From Oncomelania hupensis (taxonomy: Eukaryota > Mollusca > Gastropoda > Littorinimorpha > Pomatiopsidae), in the NCBI GenBank assembly GCA_036898135.1, contig CM072527.1:28281555-28345554 (forward strand): a stretch of 64,000 nucleotides of DNA, given 5' to 3'. Shown in pieces: positions 32,306 through 42,735 of this stretch. Each line of letters opens with the position of its first letter. Position 1 is the first letter of the stretch. The translations under genes were made by a program, and so were the position numbers. The notes under the pieces are model-generated. The model was not told the origin of the DNA and ran no database searches. It saw nothing but the letters and a program-made list of their open reading frames with translations.

Positions 32306-33223
32306 TGGATCCAACACTCTTTAACATCTTCCTAGAACGCATCATGTCAGATGCCCTTGCAGATCACGAAGGCACAGTCAACATAGGGGGAAGAGCAATC
32401 TCCAACCTTCGTTTTGCGGATGACATTGATGGATTGGCTAGAGAGGAACAAGAACTTGAACAGCTGGAACAGAGGCTTGACACCACCTCCAGAGCCTATG
32501 GAATGGAAATAAGTGCAGAGAAGACCAAAGTGATGACCAACAACACCAATGGCATCAACACGGACATCAAAGTCCAAGGCCAATCCCTCAACACAGTGCA
32601 TAGCTTCAAATATTTTAGGAGCCATTGTATCAGACAATGGGTCCCGACAGGAAGTCCTCTCCAGGATCGCACAAACAACTGCTGCCCTGGCAAGGTTGAA
32701 GCCAATTTGGAAAGACAGGACCATCAGTCTACATTCCAAGGTAAGGCTGCTGCGCTCCCTTGTCATCTCCAGCTTCCTATATGCTTGCGAAACATGGACC
32801 CTCACAGCAGATCTCCAACGAAGAATACAAAGCATGGAGATGAGGTGCTACAGAAGACTTCTGGGCATTTTCTATACCCAGCACATTACCAACGACGAAG
32901 TCCGACAGACCATCACACAAGCCATTGGACAACACGATGACATGCTCACAGTGGTGATAAAACGTAAACTCCGATGGTATGGCCACATCACCAGAGCCTC
33001 AGGTCTTGCAAAGACCGTCCTGCAAGGCACAGTGCAAGGAGGTAGAAGGAGAGGGAGACCGAAAAAGAGGTGGGAGGACAACATTCGAGAATGGACTGGT
33101 TTGACACTGAGCGAAACAATCAGGGTTGCTGAGGACAGATAAAGATGGAGTACGCTGGTTAAACGAAAATCTGTGGTGCCCCTACGACCTCCCTCCGAGT
33201 TATAGGATAGGATAGGATAGGAT
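32306..33223 (+). pseudogene. LINE A copy 5 (RT 3' half and tail)
   Basis: 5'-truncated, flanked by atccttac (32298-32305, 33224-33231). Encodes PTLFNIFLERIMSDALADHE, LRFADDIDGLA (catalytic FADD), MEISAEKTKVMTNN, then after a +1 slip near 32615 LSRIAQTTAALARLKPIWKD, FLYACETWTLTADLQRRIQS, RKLRWYGHITRASGLAKTVL and KKRWEDNIREWTG. One frameshift apart, this is the best preserved copy of the family here. Ends in GGATA repeats. Confidence 0.9.
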
Positions 33224-34180
33224 CCTTACACTAATTACTGTAGTACCAGCTTAGTCATAAGAAGTCAGTTCACTGGATCTATACGCTAATTACTGTAGTA
33301 TCAGAATGGTCATAAGAAATCAATCCACTGGATCTTTATTCTAATTACTGTAGTACCTGCATGGTCATAAGAAAGTGATCCACTTTATCTTTACACTAAT
33401 TACTGTAGTATTAGAATGGTTATAAGAAATCAATCCACTGGATCTTTATATTAATTACTGTAGTACCTGCATGGGCATAAGAAATCAATCCACTGGATCT
33501 TTACTCTAATTACTGTAGCACCTGCATGGTCATAAGAAAGTGATCCACTGGATCTTTACTCTAATTACTGTAGCACCTGCAGGGTCATAAGAAAGTGATC
33601 CACTGGATCTTTACTCTAATTACTGTAGCACCTGCAGGGTCATAAGAAAGTGATCCACTGGATCTTTACTCTAATTACTGTAGCACCTGCAGGGTCATAA
33701 GAAAGTGATCCACTGGATCTTTACTCTAATTACTGTAGCACCTGCAGGGTCATAAGAAAGTGATCCACTGGATCTTTACTCTAATTACTGTAGTACCCGC
33801 ATGGTTATAGAAAAGCAGTTCAATGTCTTTACACACATTATAGTGGTACATGGACCAGCACGGTTAATCTACTGTATTTTTATACCAATTGCTGTAGTAC
33901 CAACAATGTCAAAGGGAGTTGATCCACTGTCTTTATTCCAAATACAGTAGTACCAGCATGGCCATCAGGGAAGCGGTCTACTGTATCTATACCAATTACA
34001 GTAGTACCAACATGGTCATAGTGGAAGCAATCCACTGTATCTTTATTCCAATTAAAGTAGTACCAATAGGGTCAAAGGGAAGCCATCCACTATATCTTTA
34101 CTCTAATTACAGTCATATGAGATGGTCATGGGAAGCAATCACTGTGTCACTATTAGTGTCAAGGTTGTGATGCATTCAGT

Positions 34181-34315
34181 GTTAGTGTGATTTGCTGAGA
34201 AAATATGTTTATCTCGGAGGTCAATCTTGAGAAATTATATTTGTCAATGGTGAGAAAATGTATTTTTTACAGAGGTCGATGGTGATAACATGAATTTATC
34301 ATAGTGGTCAATGGT
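34181..34315. repeat. ~45-bp tandem repeat around the SINE
   Basis: Units of agaggtcaatggtgataata tgtatttatcat. Continues after the nested insertions at 42247-42330. Confidence 0.7.
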
Positions 34316-34624
34316 GTCGAGCATTGTGGCCAAGTGGGTTAAGGCGGGACTAACTTGCCTTGCCCACAGGCCAGAAACCAATGGCGCCTGACAGGTGTGG
34401 GTTCGATCCAGCATCTGGGTGTTATGTTTCTTCGAATATTATTTACTTTCGACTCGGGCAACGTCTCGGGGTTTTTCTCCGGGTACTCTGGTTTGCTACC
34501 CCAGCAAAATTTCAAAATCACAACTAATGTTAGATAGGTTGGGTTTTGGCGCGCCACAGGCTGCGACTACGCTTTCCCCACGGGAGGCGGCCCAGAATTT
34601 CCCTATGGAAAAAGGGACAATAAG
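34316..34624 (+). mobile_element. tRNA-derived SINE, copy 2 (split)
   Basis: A box gtggccaagtgggttaaggc, B box gggttcgatcc, body identical in layout to 22766-22990 with an additional block (cgggtactctggtttgctac). The tail is interrupted at aataag by a hAT-like element; gtaaatta and an A-run follow at 42223-42246. Confidence 0.88.
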
Positions 34625-35298
34625 CAGGGTGGAGAACTTTCAGCGGATCCGCGGATTTCCGCGGAAGGCATTTGCATTTCCGATAAAAAAATATTGAGTT
34701 CCGAGTGTGAGAAGCTGAGGGGCTACCCTTTATTGGGCATAGCGGCCAAAAGCGGCCGGTTCTAAACAGGCAAAACGTCCAAAAGCGTCCGTATGATCCA
34801 TGTGGTTATATTCTCGCGTTGTTTGAAAGATTGCGAGACTTCCGGCAATTGACTTCCGGTTTATTCTGTTGTGAAATGCGTTCGTTTTTTTTATTTTTTT
34901 TTTCCCAAATTTTCTTGTGTGTGTGTCTAAAATGGTTTGGATTCTTCGACTGATGAAGGGGAGTTTACAGGCTTCCATTTATTAGACATTAAAGTGAGAG
35001 AAATGGACTTGGAGTCGGAGGAAGAGATCGGTACTGACATTAGACAATTAGTGTCAGTAGTGTGCATGCATATGATCTTTCAGACTGGCATGAAAGTGAA
35101 GAAGAGGAGGGGGCTTGTTTGGACTTTTTAAAGCTTTTTTTTGTATACACATGGAGTAATAAAAAACAAGACATGACAAGAGAAGTATAAAAATGTAGAT
35201 AATCAAAAATGAGAATTTATTTCTGTTCATTTTGCATTTTATTTCATTTAAATCTATACACTAGTCACTAATACCTAAGATGTGGTGTTTTTACTAAC

Positions 35299-35935
35299 TG
35301 TTACGTTGAAACGCGAATGGTAGTACGTCGGAAACGTATACGATAGATCTAATCGTTTCGTTTTGCAAAGTATTCAATAATAGAGTTTATTTACCTTTGA
35401 TTTGAGTTTGCATTGTTGTTAGGAGAGGCTTTGTATAACGTTGATAATTTGCGTTAGTCGATATTAGTTGAGAATCTTCTGGATATGCGTGTTTACTCTT
35501 GATAGAAATTTCCGGATGGATATCGAAGGTCGTGAATGTTCCCGGAAGTAGAGAAAATGTGCAATGACGTAAGCCAGTGATGACGATCTTTAGTTCGATT
35601 GGTGGCAGTACGTCATTTCTACCATGTACCATATTGTTCCAGAAAAGAGAGAGGTTATTTAATCGTGAGCCGAGTCGCTGTTGGGATAGAAAAAGTTGTT
35701 GATAGTGATTTGGAAAGTTGCTGTGAAAGTTGTTGAGTTGAATTGAGAATTGTATGCAGTTGTTGGTGTGTGCTGAATAAAAGTGGAAAACTTCATACGT
35801 CGACTTTGTGACTTGTATGCTGTTTGGACGGGCTGTGTGAATAAACGAATCTGAGTTACACAACTATCAGGAATTCAAGCATCGGGGCTGAATCAGATAC
35901 TGATAGAAAACACCATCATCGAACAGAGTGTAACA
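35299..35935 (+). repeat. 5' LTR
   Basis: 637 bp, starts tgttacgttgaaacgcg and ends cgaacagagtgtaaca. I see no difference from the 3' LTR. aataaa-like and tgaataaaagtgg sequences near 35775 may include the poly(A) signal; a TATA-like element was not pinned down. Confidence 0.97.
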
Positions 35936-35938
35936 TTT

Positions 35939-35956
35939 TGGGGGCCAAGCCGCGAT
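35939..35956 (+). promoter_or_regulatory. Putative primer-binding site
   Basis: tgggggccaagccgcg, three bases after the 5' LTR, has the TGG start expected for complementarity to a tRNA 3' CCA end. The tRNA is not identified. Confidence 0.6.
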
Positions 35957-36483
35957 TCACGCCATAGCCAAGGGTTCAACTGCTACAACAAGCGAGTCAA
36001 CGTTACGAGAGGCAGTCATCGAGGGTAGCCGCCAACGAGTTGCGTCGAGAGGGGCCAACATACTGGGACTACATCACCGATAGATTCGGGTTGACTGCAA
36101 GGGCGTGTAGTCGCCGAAGAGTTGCTTCGTGAGCGAACAACAGAGCGGGACTACGTGGCTACCGTAAGACTACGTCGAGGGACAGTCTCGGAGCTACATC
36201 GCCAGTATTAGAGAGAGCGACGTGCGGACGTCGAGTCTACTTCAGCACAGGAGCGTATACATCAACACCAGCGTGGTGCAGCGTCGCATACGACGAGGAC
36301 AGCGGGGCCTGCGTCAACGAAGGCGACTAGTGACAAGCATCAGCGCTACTGCAGAGAGCGTGCTGTTCTAGAACAGTCTAGAAAGGTACAGCACAGTCAA
36401 GAACTTTCCAGAAAAAGAACTCTACAGTCAAGAACTTTCTAGAAAAAGAACTTCCTTGAAAAGAACTTTCCAGAAGCATCAAG
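35957..36483 (+). other. Retrotransposon 5' leader
   Basis: About 520 nt of GC-richer untranslated leader between the primer-binding site and gag ATG, ending in near-repeats of agaactttctagaaaaagaa. No long ORF. Confidence 0.7.
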
Positions 36484-37623
36484 ATGGCTGACTTCTGGCA
36501 GAAAGGGATTCAACTGAATCTAAAAGGCAAACAGCTGACGGAGTACGTCAAATCCCAGGAGAGAATACAAGAACGAGAATTAGAAGAGCAGCGTCGCCGT
36601 GAAGAAAGAGAATTGGAAGAGAAGCGTCTAGAAAAAGAAATAGAACTAGAACAGAAGCGTCTAGAAATTGAACAGCAGCGGCAAGAGAAAGAAGAGCAAC
36701 GACGTCGTGAAGAAAGAGAGGAAAGAGAGGCTGAGCGTCAATACCAGCTAGAGTTGGCGCGTATCCAGAACAATCAGCATGCGCCACAAGTCACCAACGA
36801 CCATACGGCTCCAAGATTGCCAGCTTTCGTCGACGGGAAGGACCAGATTGACTGTTATCTGGCGAGATTTGAAAGGTTTGCCAAAAGCTCTAACTGGCAA
36901 CCTCAAGACTGGGCGATTCGACTAAGTGCACTTCTGACGGGAGAAGCACTCGACGTCTACACCAGATTGTCGGACGATGACGCTAAAGACTACGACGTCT
37001 TGAAAGAGGCCCTATTGCAGTGCTACAACTTTACAGAGAAGGGCTACCGTAAACGCTTCCGTGAATGCCGGCCTAAGTCAGGCGAGACGCCAAAGCAGTT
37101 TGTGGAGCGCCTGTCGTCATATCTACACAAGTGGGTGGAGTTATCAGGCGAAAGGAAGTCTTACGACAGTCTCCATGACCTGATCGTGAAGGAACAATTT
37201 CTCAATGCCTGTCACAAGGACCTAGCGACCCACTTAGAAGAACAAAAGCTGCAGACGCTTAAAGATGTGACTGAGGCTGCTGAAAGATATCTTATCGCTC
37301 ATGGGAAAACCCTGGGGCCACCCAGCGCGACGAAACATTTTCAGAAGACTGGAAACCATGTGAACCAGATCCAGGGGAGCCAGACGAGCCAGAGACACAC
37401 TGACTCCACGCCTCCTCCCAGGGAAGGGCATTCAAGAGGCTGTTTCACCTGCAACGCTACAGACCACAGAGCTTCTAACTGTCCTCAAAACAAAAGTAGC
37501 GGACAGCGGAGCAGTACGGACAACGCAGCGGCGGGCAACCGGCAGAGGCGGTTTTCCAATCAACGGCAAACCAGTAGATCTGACCATCAGGTGTGCGGCG
37601 GGGAGCGTCATTCTTCCGAGTGA
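36484..37623 (+). CDS. gag: Gag polyprotein
   Basis: 379 residues. Residues ~20-95 are a Glu/Arg-rich coiled coil (ERELEEQRRREERELEEKRL repeats). Residues ~115-275 resemble the retrotransposon capsid fold (LPAFVDGKDQIDCYLARFER, ...RFRECRPKSGETPKQFVERL). At ~320 is a zinc knuckle CFTCNATDHRASNC (CX2CX4HX4C). Gag builds the particle and packages RNA. Frame 1 ends with TGA at 37621; pol is in the +1 frame and is open well upstream (at least to 37382), so Gag-Pol needs a +1 (or -2) shift in the overlap. Confidence 0.93.
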   Translation: MADFWQKGIQLNLKGKQLTEYVKSQERIQERELEEQRRREERELEEKRLEKEIELEQKRLEIEQQRQEKEEQRRREEREEREAERQYQLELARIQNNQHAPQVTNDHTAPRLPAFVDGKDQIDCYLARFERFAKSSNWQPQDWAIRLSALLTGEALDVYTRLSDDDAKDYDVLKEALLQCYNFTEKGYRKRFRECRPKSGETPKQFVERLSSYLHKWVELSGERKSYDSLHDLIVKEQFLNACHKDLATHLEEQKLQTLKDVTEAAERYLIAHGKTLGPPSATKHFQKTGNHVNQIQGSQTSQRHTDSTPPPREGHSRGCFTCNATDHRASNCPQNKSSGQRSSTDNAAAGNRQRRFSNQRQTSRSDHQVCGGERHSSE

Positions 37624-37651
37624 GACCGAGCGCACAGCTACCCCTGCGGAC

Positions 37652-40600
37652 GTGCAAGAGTGCATGACCGATGGCCAACTTCTTCTTGCCAACGGAAAAT
37701 CCATCCCCGTCGTCGCCAGCGCAGCTGTGACCGTCCAGAACATGCCTGTTTCAAAGGGACGCGTCGGAAATCATGAAGTGACTGTCTTAAGAGACTCTGG
37801 CTGCAGTGGGGTCATCGTCAGAGAAGACCTAATCGCTAAAGAACAGTTCACTGGCGATTCAAAATGGACACTTATGGCCGACAGCAAATGTGTGAGAGCG
37901 CCAGTTGCGAAAATTCATGTCAACACCCCTTTCTACATAGGCGAAGTCGAAGCGGTTTGCCTGAAGAAGCCGCTGTATGATTTGATGATCGGGAATATCG
38001 ACGGCGCGAGACGACCCGACGACCCCGATCCAGAGTGGAGTCCTGCCTCAACCCAACGCGTCGAAGTTGTGGAGGATCCATTGCCGTTTCCCGATGGAGA
38101 CCTTACAGAGCTGCTACGGGACAATGTGGCTACTCCGGCTCAGCCCTGCCGACCAGAGATTGTCGGTGCTGTTACTACCAGGGCCCAGGCTAAGAGAGAC
38201 AAGACGTCTACGCCACTGAAGGTCGCCGACAACTCTAAAGCTGCCATCGTGGACAGAGATAAGCTGATCCAGCTCCAGGAAGCTGATAGTACTTTAAACA
38301 AGTACAGGAACCGCCAAGACCACGTGACCAAAGGCAGTGGTACGGTCTACTTTGAGGTGAAGGCCAAGATCTTGTACCGAATCTTCCAGCACCCGAGGGT
38401 CAATGGAGGGAAACCACTACGTCAAGTATTGGTACCGTTACCCCTAAGGCGCCAAGTGATGGAAGTAGCTCATGACTCTATCATGGGAGGTCACCTAGGC
38501 ATCAGAAAGACGTCAGACAGAATCCAGGCGGTGTTCTACTGGCCAGGGCTTCATGCGGACGTCAGCCGTTTCTGCCGATCATGTGACATTTGCCAGAAGA
38601 CCATACCTCGAGGAAGGGTCCCGAAAGTGCCTATGCAGAGGATGCCTCTGATCGACCGACCTTTCAAGAGGGTGGCCTTAGACTTAATCGGCGAAATAAG
38701 ACCTCCGAGTGAAGAAGGTCATCGGTGGGTACTGACTTTAGTGGACTATGCGACTCGGTACCCAGAAGCAGTGCCACTGAAGAAGATTGACACTGAAACT
38801 GTAGCAGAGGCACTGGTGGACATGTTCAGTAGGCTTGGAGTGCCTGAAGAAATTCTGACAGACCTCGGGACGCAGTTCGTCTCTGACTGCATGAAGGAGG
38901 TCAACAGACTGCTGAGCATCCGGCATTTGACTACGACACCCTACCATCCAATGTGCAACGGGCTTGTCGAAAAGTTCAATGCTACGTTGAAGTCCACCCT
39001 GAAGAAACTGTGCAGCGAGCAGCCCAGACAATGGCATCGTTACATCAACGCCTTACTTTTCGCCTACAGAGAAGTACCGCAGGAGTCCACCGGCTTTTCT
39101 CCGTTCGAGCTGCTGTACGGAAGAACCATCCGAGGGCCGATGCACATCCTGAAAGAACTGTGGACGAAGGAAGTGGACACCCCAGAGGTGAAGAACAGTT
39201 ACCAGTACGTGTTTGAGCTACGGGAGAAGCTGGAGCAGACTCTCGAGATAGCCAGAGAAAACCTGAAGAAGTCCCAAGACTGTGGAAAGCACTACTATGA
39301 CCGTAGGGCTGTGAACAGGAAGTTTAAACCTGGCAACAAAGTGCTGGTGCTGCTACCTACTGATCATAATAAGTTGCTGATGCAGTGGAAAGGCCCGTAC
39401 GAAGTGGAGACCGTGGTGGGTATCAACGACTACAAGGTGAAGGTCGGCCAGCATTCCAAGATATACCACGCCAACCTCCTTAAGCTGTACGTAGAAAGGC
39501 CATCAGAGACTGTGCACGCAGCAACAGCAGCTGTGACCGACAACAGCTTTGACAGCGAAGAACTGTTGGAACTGGGAGACTTCCACAGCAAAGAAGGCAT
39601 CGATGATGTTAAGCTAGGACCGAGCTTGACGGAAGGTCAAAAGTTGGAGCTCAAGGACCTTATGGGCGAGTTTCCCCACAACTTCAGCGATGTCCCTGGC
39701 TATACAACTTTGGTCGAACACGAAGTCCACCTCACTTCGAATATCCCTGTTCGATCCAAGCCCTTCCCGATCCCTTTCAAGGCCCGTGAATCCTTGAAGA
39801 AAGACATCGATGAGATGCTGAAGATGGGCATCATCAAGGAGTCCAGTTCCCCCTACGCGTCCCCTGTTGTGGTCGTGAAGAAGAAGGACGGGAGCAACCG
39901 AGTATGCATCGACTACAGGAAGGTTAATAAGATCACCGTCTTCGACCCTGAGCCGATGCCTACCGCAGCAGACCTCTTCCGCCAATTATCGGGGAGTAGA
40001 ATCTTCTCAAAGATTGACCTCAGCAAAGGTTATTGGCAAGTCCCCGTGCGTCAACAGGACATACCAAAGACTGCTTTTATAACCCCTGATGGGACGTACG
40101 AGTGCCTAAGGATGCCCTTTGGTATGGTCAACAGCGGAGCTACCCTGAAGAGAGGGATGAAGAAGATGCTCAAAGGGATGGACAATGTCGTGTGTTACTG
40201 GGACGACCTGCTAGTCCACACTCGCACCTGGGAAGAGCATCTGCAGACCTTGAGGGAGCTGTTTCACCGTCTCACAGAAGCCAACCTGACTGTGAGACCC
40301 AGTAAGTGCATTCTGGGGACTGACAACGTAGACTTTATCGGCCATTCGCTGAAAGAAGGACAAAAGGGGCTTCTACTAGAAAACGTCACCAAGATTCTGA
40401 ACGCTCCACGTCCCCAAACCAAGAAGCAGGTGCGATCTTTCCTGGGGTTGGCTGGATACTACAGGGAGTTTGTACCAAACTACTCCGCCATCACAGCACC
40501 CTTGTCGGACCTGGTGCGGAAAGGCTGTCCAAACCAAGTGCAGTGGGGACCGTCTCAGGAGAAGGCATACCAGACTGTGCGCGACCTCCTTTCGAAGGAT

Positions 40601-41002
40601 CCGGTGCTACGACTGCCTGACACTTCCAAGGAATTCGTCTTAAGAACAGACGCAGCGGACGAAGGCATCGGCGCCATACTGATGCAGGAACACGAAGGGA
40701 AACTATTTCCGGTCAGTTACGCCAGCAAGAAGCTGTCCAGGGCTGAGAAAAATTACTCGACCATGGAGAAAGAGTGCCTTGCCATCATATGGGGAATCCG
40801 GAAGTTCGAACTGTACCTTCAAGGAGTGAAGTTCGTGCTACAGACTGATCACAAGCCGCTAACTTACTTGAACTCTGCCAAGTTTGTGAACAGTCGGATC
40901 ATGAGATGGGCTATGTACTTGCAGAACTTTAACATGCGAGTAGAATCTATCAAAGGATCGGACAATGTTGGTGCGGACTTCCTCAGCAGAGTGTGTGAGT
41001 AA
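37652..41002 (+). CDS. pol: Pol polyprotein: protease, integrase, RT, RNase H
   Basis: 1,116 residues from the first ATG, though the frame is open back into gag. Retropepsin motif RDSG at ~47-50. Integrase: zinc-binding H...H (~274-281) and C-x2-C (~308), catalytic Asp ~344, Asp ~404 (ILTDLGTQF) and Glu ~440 (DX35E), then a GPY/F module (WKGPYEV, ~577). Only after this comes RT: SPYASPVVVVKKKDG, VCIDYRKVN, KIDLSKGYWQV and the YWDD active site at ~849, followed by RNase H (LRTDAADEGIGAIL, YSTMEKECLAIIWGI, TDHKPLTY). Usual Ty3/gypsy elements have integrase last; this order is that of the Gmr1-like group. Stop at 41000-41002. Confidence 0.96.
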   Translation: MQECMTDGQLLLANGKSIPVVASAAVTVQNMPVSKGRVGNHEVTVLRDSGCSGVIVREDLIAKEQFTGDSKWTLMADSKCVRAPVAKIHVNTPFYIGEVEAVCLKKPLYDLMIGNIDGARRPDDPDPEWSPASTQRVEVVEDPLPFPDGDLTELLRDNVATPAQPCRPEIVGAVTTRAQAKRDKTSTPLKVADNSKAAIVDRDKLIQLQEADSTLNKYRNRQDHVTKGSGTVYFEVKAKILYRIFQHPRVNGGKPLRQVLVPLPLRRQVMEVAHDSIMGGHLGIRKTSDRIQAVFYWPGLHADVSRFCRSCDICQKTIPRGRVPKVPMQRMPLIDRPFKRVALDLIGEIRPPSEEGHRWVLTLVDYATRYPEAVPLKKIDTETVAEALVDMFSRLGVPEEILTDLGTQFVSDCMKEVNRLLSIRHLTTTPYHPMCNGLVEKFNATLKSTLKKLCSEQPRQWHRYINALLFAYREVPQESTGFSPFELLYGRTIRGPMHILKELWTKEVDTPEVKNSYQYVFELREKLEQTLEIARENLKKSQDCGKHYYDRRAVNRKFKPGNKVLVLLPTDHNKLLMQWKGPYEVETVVGINDYKVKVGQHSKIYHANLLKLYVERPSETVHAATAAVTDNSFDSEELLELGDFHSKEGIDDVKLGPSLTEGQKLELKDLMGEFPHNFSDVPGYTTLVEHEVHLTSNIPVRSKPFPIPFKARESLKKDIDEMLKMGIIKESSSPYASPVVVVKKKDGSNRVCIDYRKVNKITVFDPEPMPTAADLFRQLSGSRIFSKIDLSKGYWQVPVRQQDIPKTAFITPDGTYECLRMPFGMVNSGATLKRGMKKMLKGMDNVVCYWDDLLVHTRTWEEHLQTLRELFHRLTEANLTVRPSKCILGTDNVDFIGHSLKEGQKGLLLENVTKILNAPRPQTKKQVRSFLGLAGYYREFVPNYSAITAPLSDLVRKGCPNQVQWGPSQEKAYQTVRDLLSKDPVLRLPDTSKEFVLRTDAADEGIGAILMQEHEGKLFPVSYASKKLSRAEKNYSTMEKECLAIIWGIRKFELYLQGVKFVLQTDHKPLTYLNSAKFVNSRIMRWAMYLQNFNMRVESIKGSDNVGADFLSRVCE

Positions 41003-41210
41003 AGAACATTGACTGTGTGGATGAACTGTGAACATTGACAATATCCAGACGGATTTGAAGATGAAAATCATTGACTCTGTGTGAATGAACTGAGAACGTT
41101 GATAGTGTTCAGAGAGTCTGAAATAAGTTTTAATTCTGAACTTTGTTTGTGCATTACGTTTCAACGTTGTTGAAAGAAATTAGGTAAATTTCTTCTTGAG
41201 TGGGGGGTTA
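41003..41210 (+). other. Short 3' leader with polypurine tract
   Basis: Non-coding stretch between pol and the 3' LTR. agtgggggg at ~41199-41207, just before the LTR, is the likely polypurine tract for plus-strand priming. No env-like ORF. Confidence 0.8.
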
Positions 41211-41847
41211 TGTTACGTTGAAACGCGAATGGTAGTACGTCGGAAACGTATACGATAGATCTAATCGTTTCGTTTTGCAAAGTATTCAATAATAGAGTTT
41301 ATTTACCTTTGATTTGAGTTTGCATTGTTGTTAGGAGAGGCTTTGTATAACGTTGATAATTTGCGTTAGTCGATATTAGTTGAGAATCTTCTGGATATGC
41401 GTGTTTACTCTTGATAGAAATTTCCGGATGGATATCGAAGGTCGTGAATGTTCCCGGAAGTAGAGAAAATGTGCAATGACGTAAGCCAGTGATGACGATC
41501 TTTAGTTCGATTGGTGGCAGTACGTCATTTCTACCATGTACCATATTGTTCCAGAAAAGAGAGAGGTTATTTAATCGTGAGCCGAGTCGCTGTTGGGATA
41601 GAAAAAGTTGTTGATAGTGATTTGGAAAGTTGCTGTGAAAGTTGTTGAGTTGAATTGAGAATTGTATGCAGTTGTTGGTGTGTGCTGAATAAAAGTGGAA
41701 AACTTCATACGTCGACTTTGTGACTTGTATGCTGTTTGGACGGGCTGTGTGAATAAACGAATCTGAGTTACACAACTATCAGGAATTCAAGCATCGGGGC
41801 TGAATCAGATACTGATAGAAAACACCATCATCGAACAGAGTGTAACA
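41211..41847 (+). repeat. 3' LTR
   Basis: 637 bp, same sequence as the 5' LTR by eye over its full length. The 158-codon minus-strand open frame inside each LTR is a by-product with no recognised function. Confidence 0.97.
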
Positions 41848-42216
41848 CTAACGTACCCCTAAATATCTCTAAAATTATAAAAATTCTTGCTTGTTTACAG
41901 CTAAAAAATAGACAAACGTGTGCCCAGTAAAATTGGAAATGTGGAGTTTGTGTGTAACAGTGGTGGACCTCAAACTTTGTTAGGCATACAAATCAAGATT
42001 CTTAACTTTTTTGAAAGACATGTGCATAAAACATTCTTTTTTTTGGTTGTTGTTTCTATTGATGCTTTGTGCTTTTTGAATTCAGGAGAGGCCCTAAATT
42101 TAATTACTTTCAAAATTGCCTAAATTCATTTTCTTCTAGGGGGCGAATACCGGGGCTTGGCCCCTGGGCCCTGGCCGGATTTCAGAGATTTCTTGATTCA
42201 GTTGTTCTCCACCCTG

Positions 42217-42735
42217 AATAAGGTAAATTAAAAAAAAAAAAAAAAATTTCACAGAGGTCAATGGTGATAATGTGTATTTAACATAGAGGTCGATAATGAT
42301 TATATGTATTTGTATACGTCAATGTGGCTATGTTTGATGTTCAGTACTTACTGTGTGGAGTGTTTTTAGAAGGTGGGAAGAAATGGCTAGGTGGTCATGG
42401 TGCAGTGCAGTGCCCTAAACTTGCAGTAGTGTGCATCCTGGTGTGGGTTTGATGCTTGACTTTAGATTGCTGTTGTGGACGGTGGCCTTTGAACTGTATA
42501 AGAACAAGTCACTGTTAGGTTGACTGATGTCCATCCATTGTATGTAATGTTGACTCGTGTCCATTATACGTGTTGTTGACTGATGTCCATCATACGTGTT
42601 GTTGACTGATGTCCATTGTACATGATGATGACTGATGCCCATTTTATACAGAATGTTGACTGATGTCCATTGTACGTGATGTTGACTGATGTCCATTGTA
42701 TGTGTTGTTGATTGATGTCTGTTGTATGTTGACAG
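42217..42735. repeat. SINE tail, tandem repeat remainder and ~26-bp minisatellite
   Basis: 42223-42246: A-rich tail of the split SINE. 42247-42330: rest of the ~45-bp repeat. 42331-42494: unassigned. 42495-42735: about ten units of gttgactgatgtccattgta cgtgat running straight into the acceptor of exon 42736. Confidence 0.8.

Larger units (their letters stand above)
30650..34180. repeat. Large ~55-bp minisatellite with nested insertions
   Basis: Unit close to aagaaagtgatccactggat ctttactctaattactgtag cacctgcagggtcat. Interrupted by a SINE (30866-31048), a retroposon (31135-31840) and LINE A (32306-33223). Units at 33530-33790 are almost identical, suggesting recent local homogenisation; units near the edges are divergent. 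Confidence 0.95.
35299..41847 (+). mobile_element. Complete Ty3/gypsy-type LTR retrotransposon, Gmr1-like order
   Basis: 6,549 bp with 637-bp LTRs, 5-bp target duplication ctaac (35294-35298, 41848-41852), primer-binding site, polypurine tract, gag with CCHC knuckle and an uninterrupted pol. Pol order is protease, integrase, reverse transcriptase, RNase H. No envelope ORF is present. Inserted inside a hAT-like element. Looks young and structurally intact. Confidence 0.97.
34625..42216. mobile_element. hAT-like element containing the gypsy insertion
   Basis: Termini cagggtggagaac / gttctccaccctg, 6-bp target duplication aataag (34619-34624, 42217-42222). Without the 6.55-kb retrotransposon it would be ~1.04 kb. 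Parts 34770-35290 and 41848-41940 are homologous to the element at 7313-9317 (opposite orientation), including the acidic peptide segment near 34935-35060. No transposase core remains. Confidence 0.85.

Noticed and set aside
35387..41775. Identical 158-codon minus-strand open frames in both LTRs
   Set aside because: Identity follows from LTR identity. No domain recognised and antisense to the element; not enough to call a gene.
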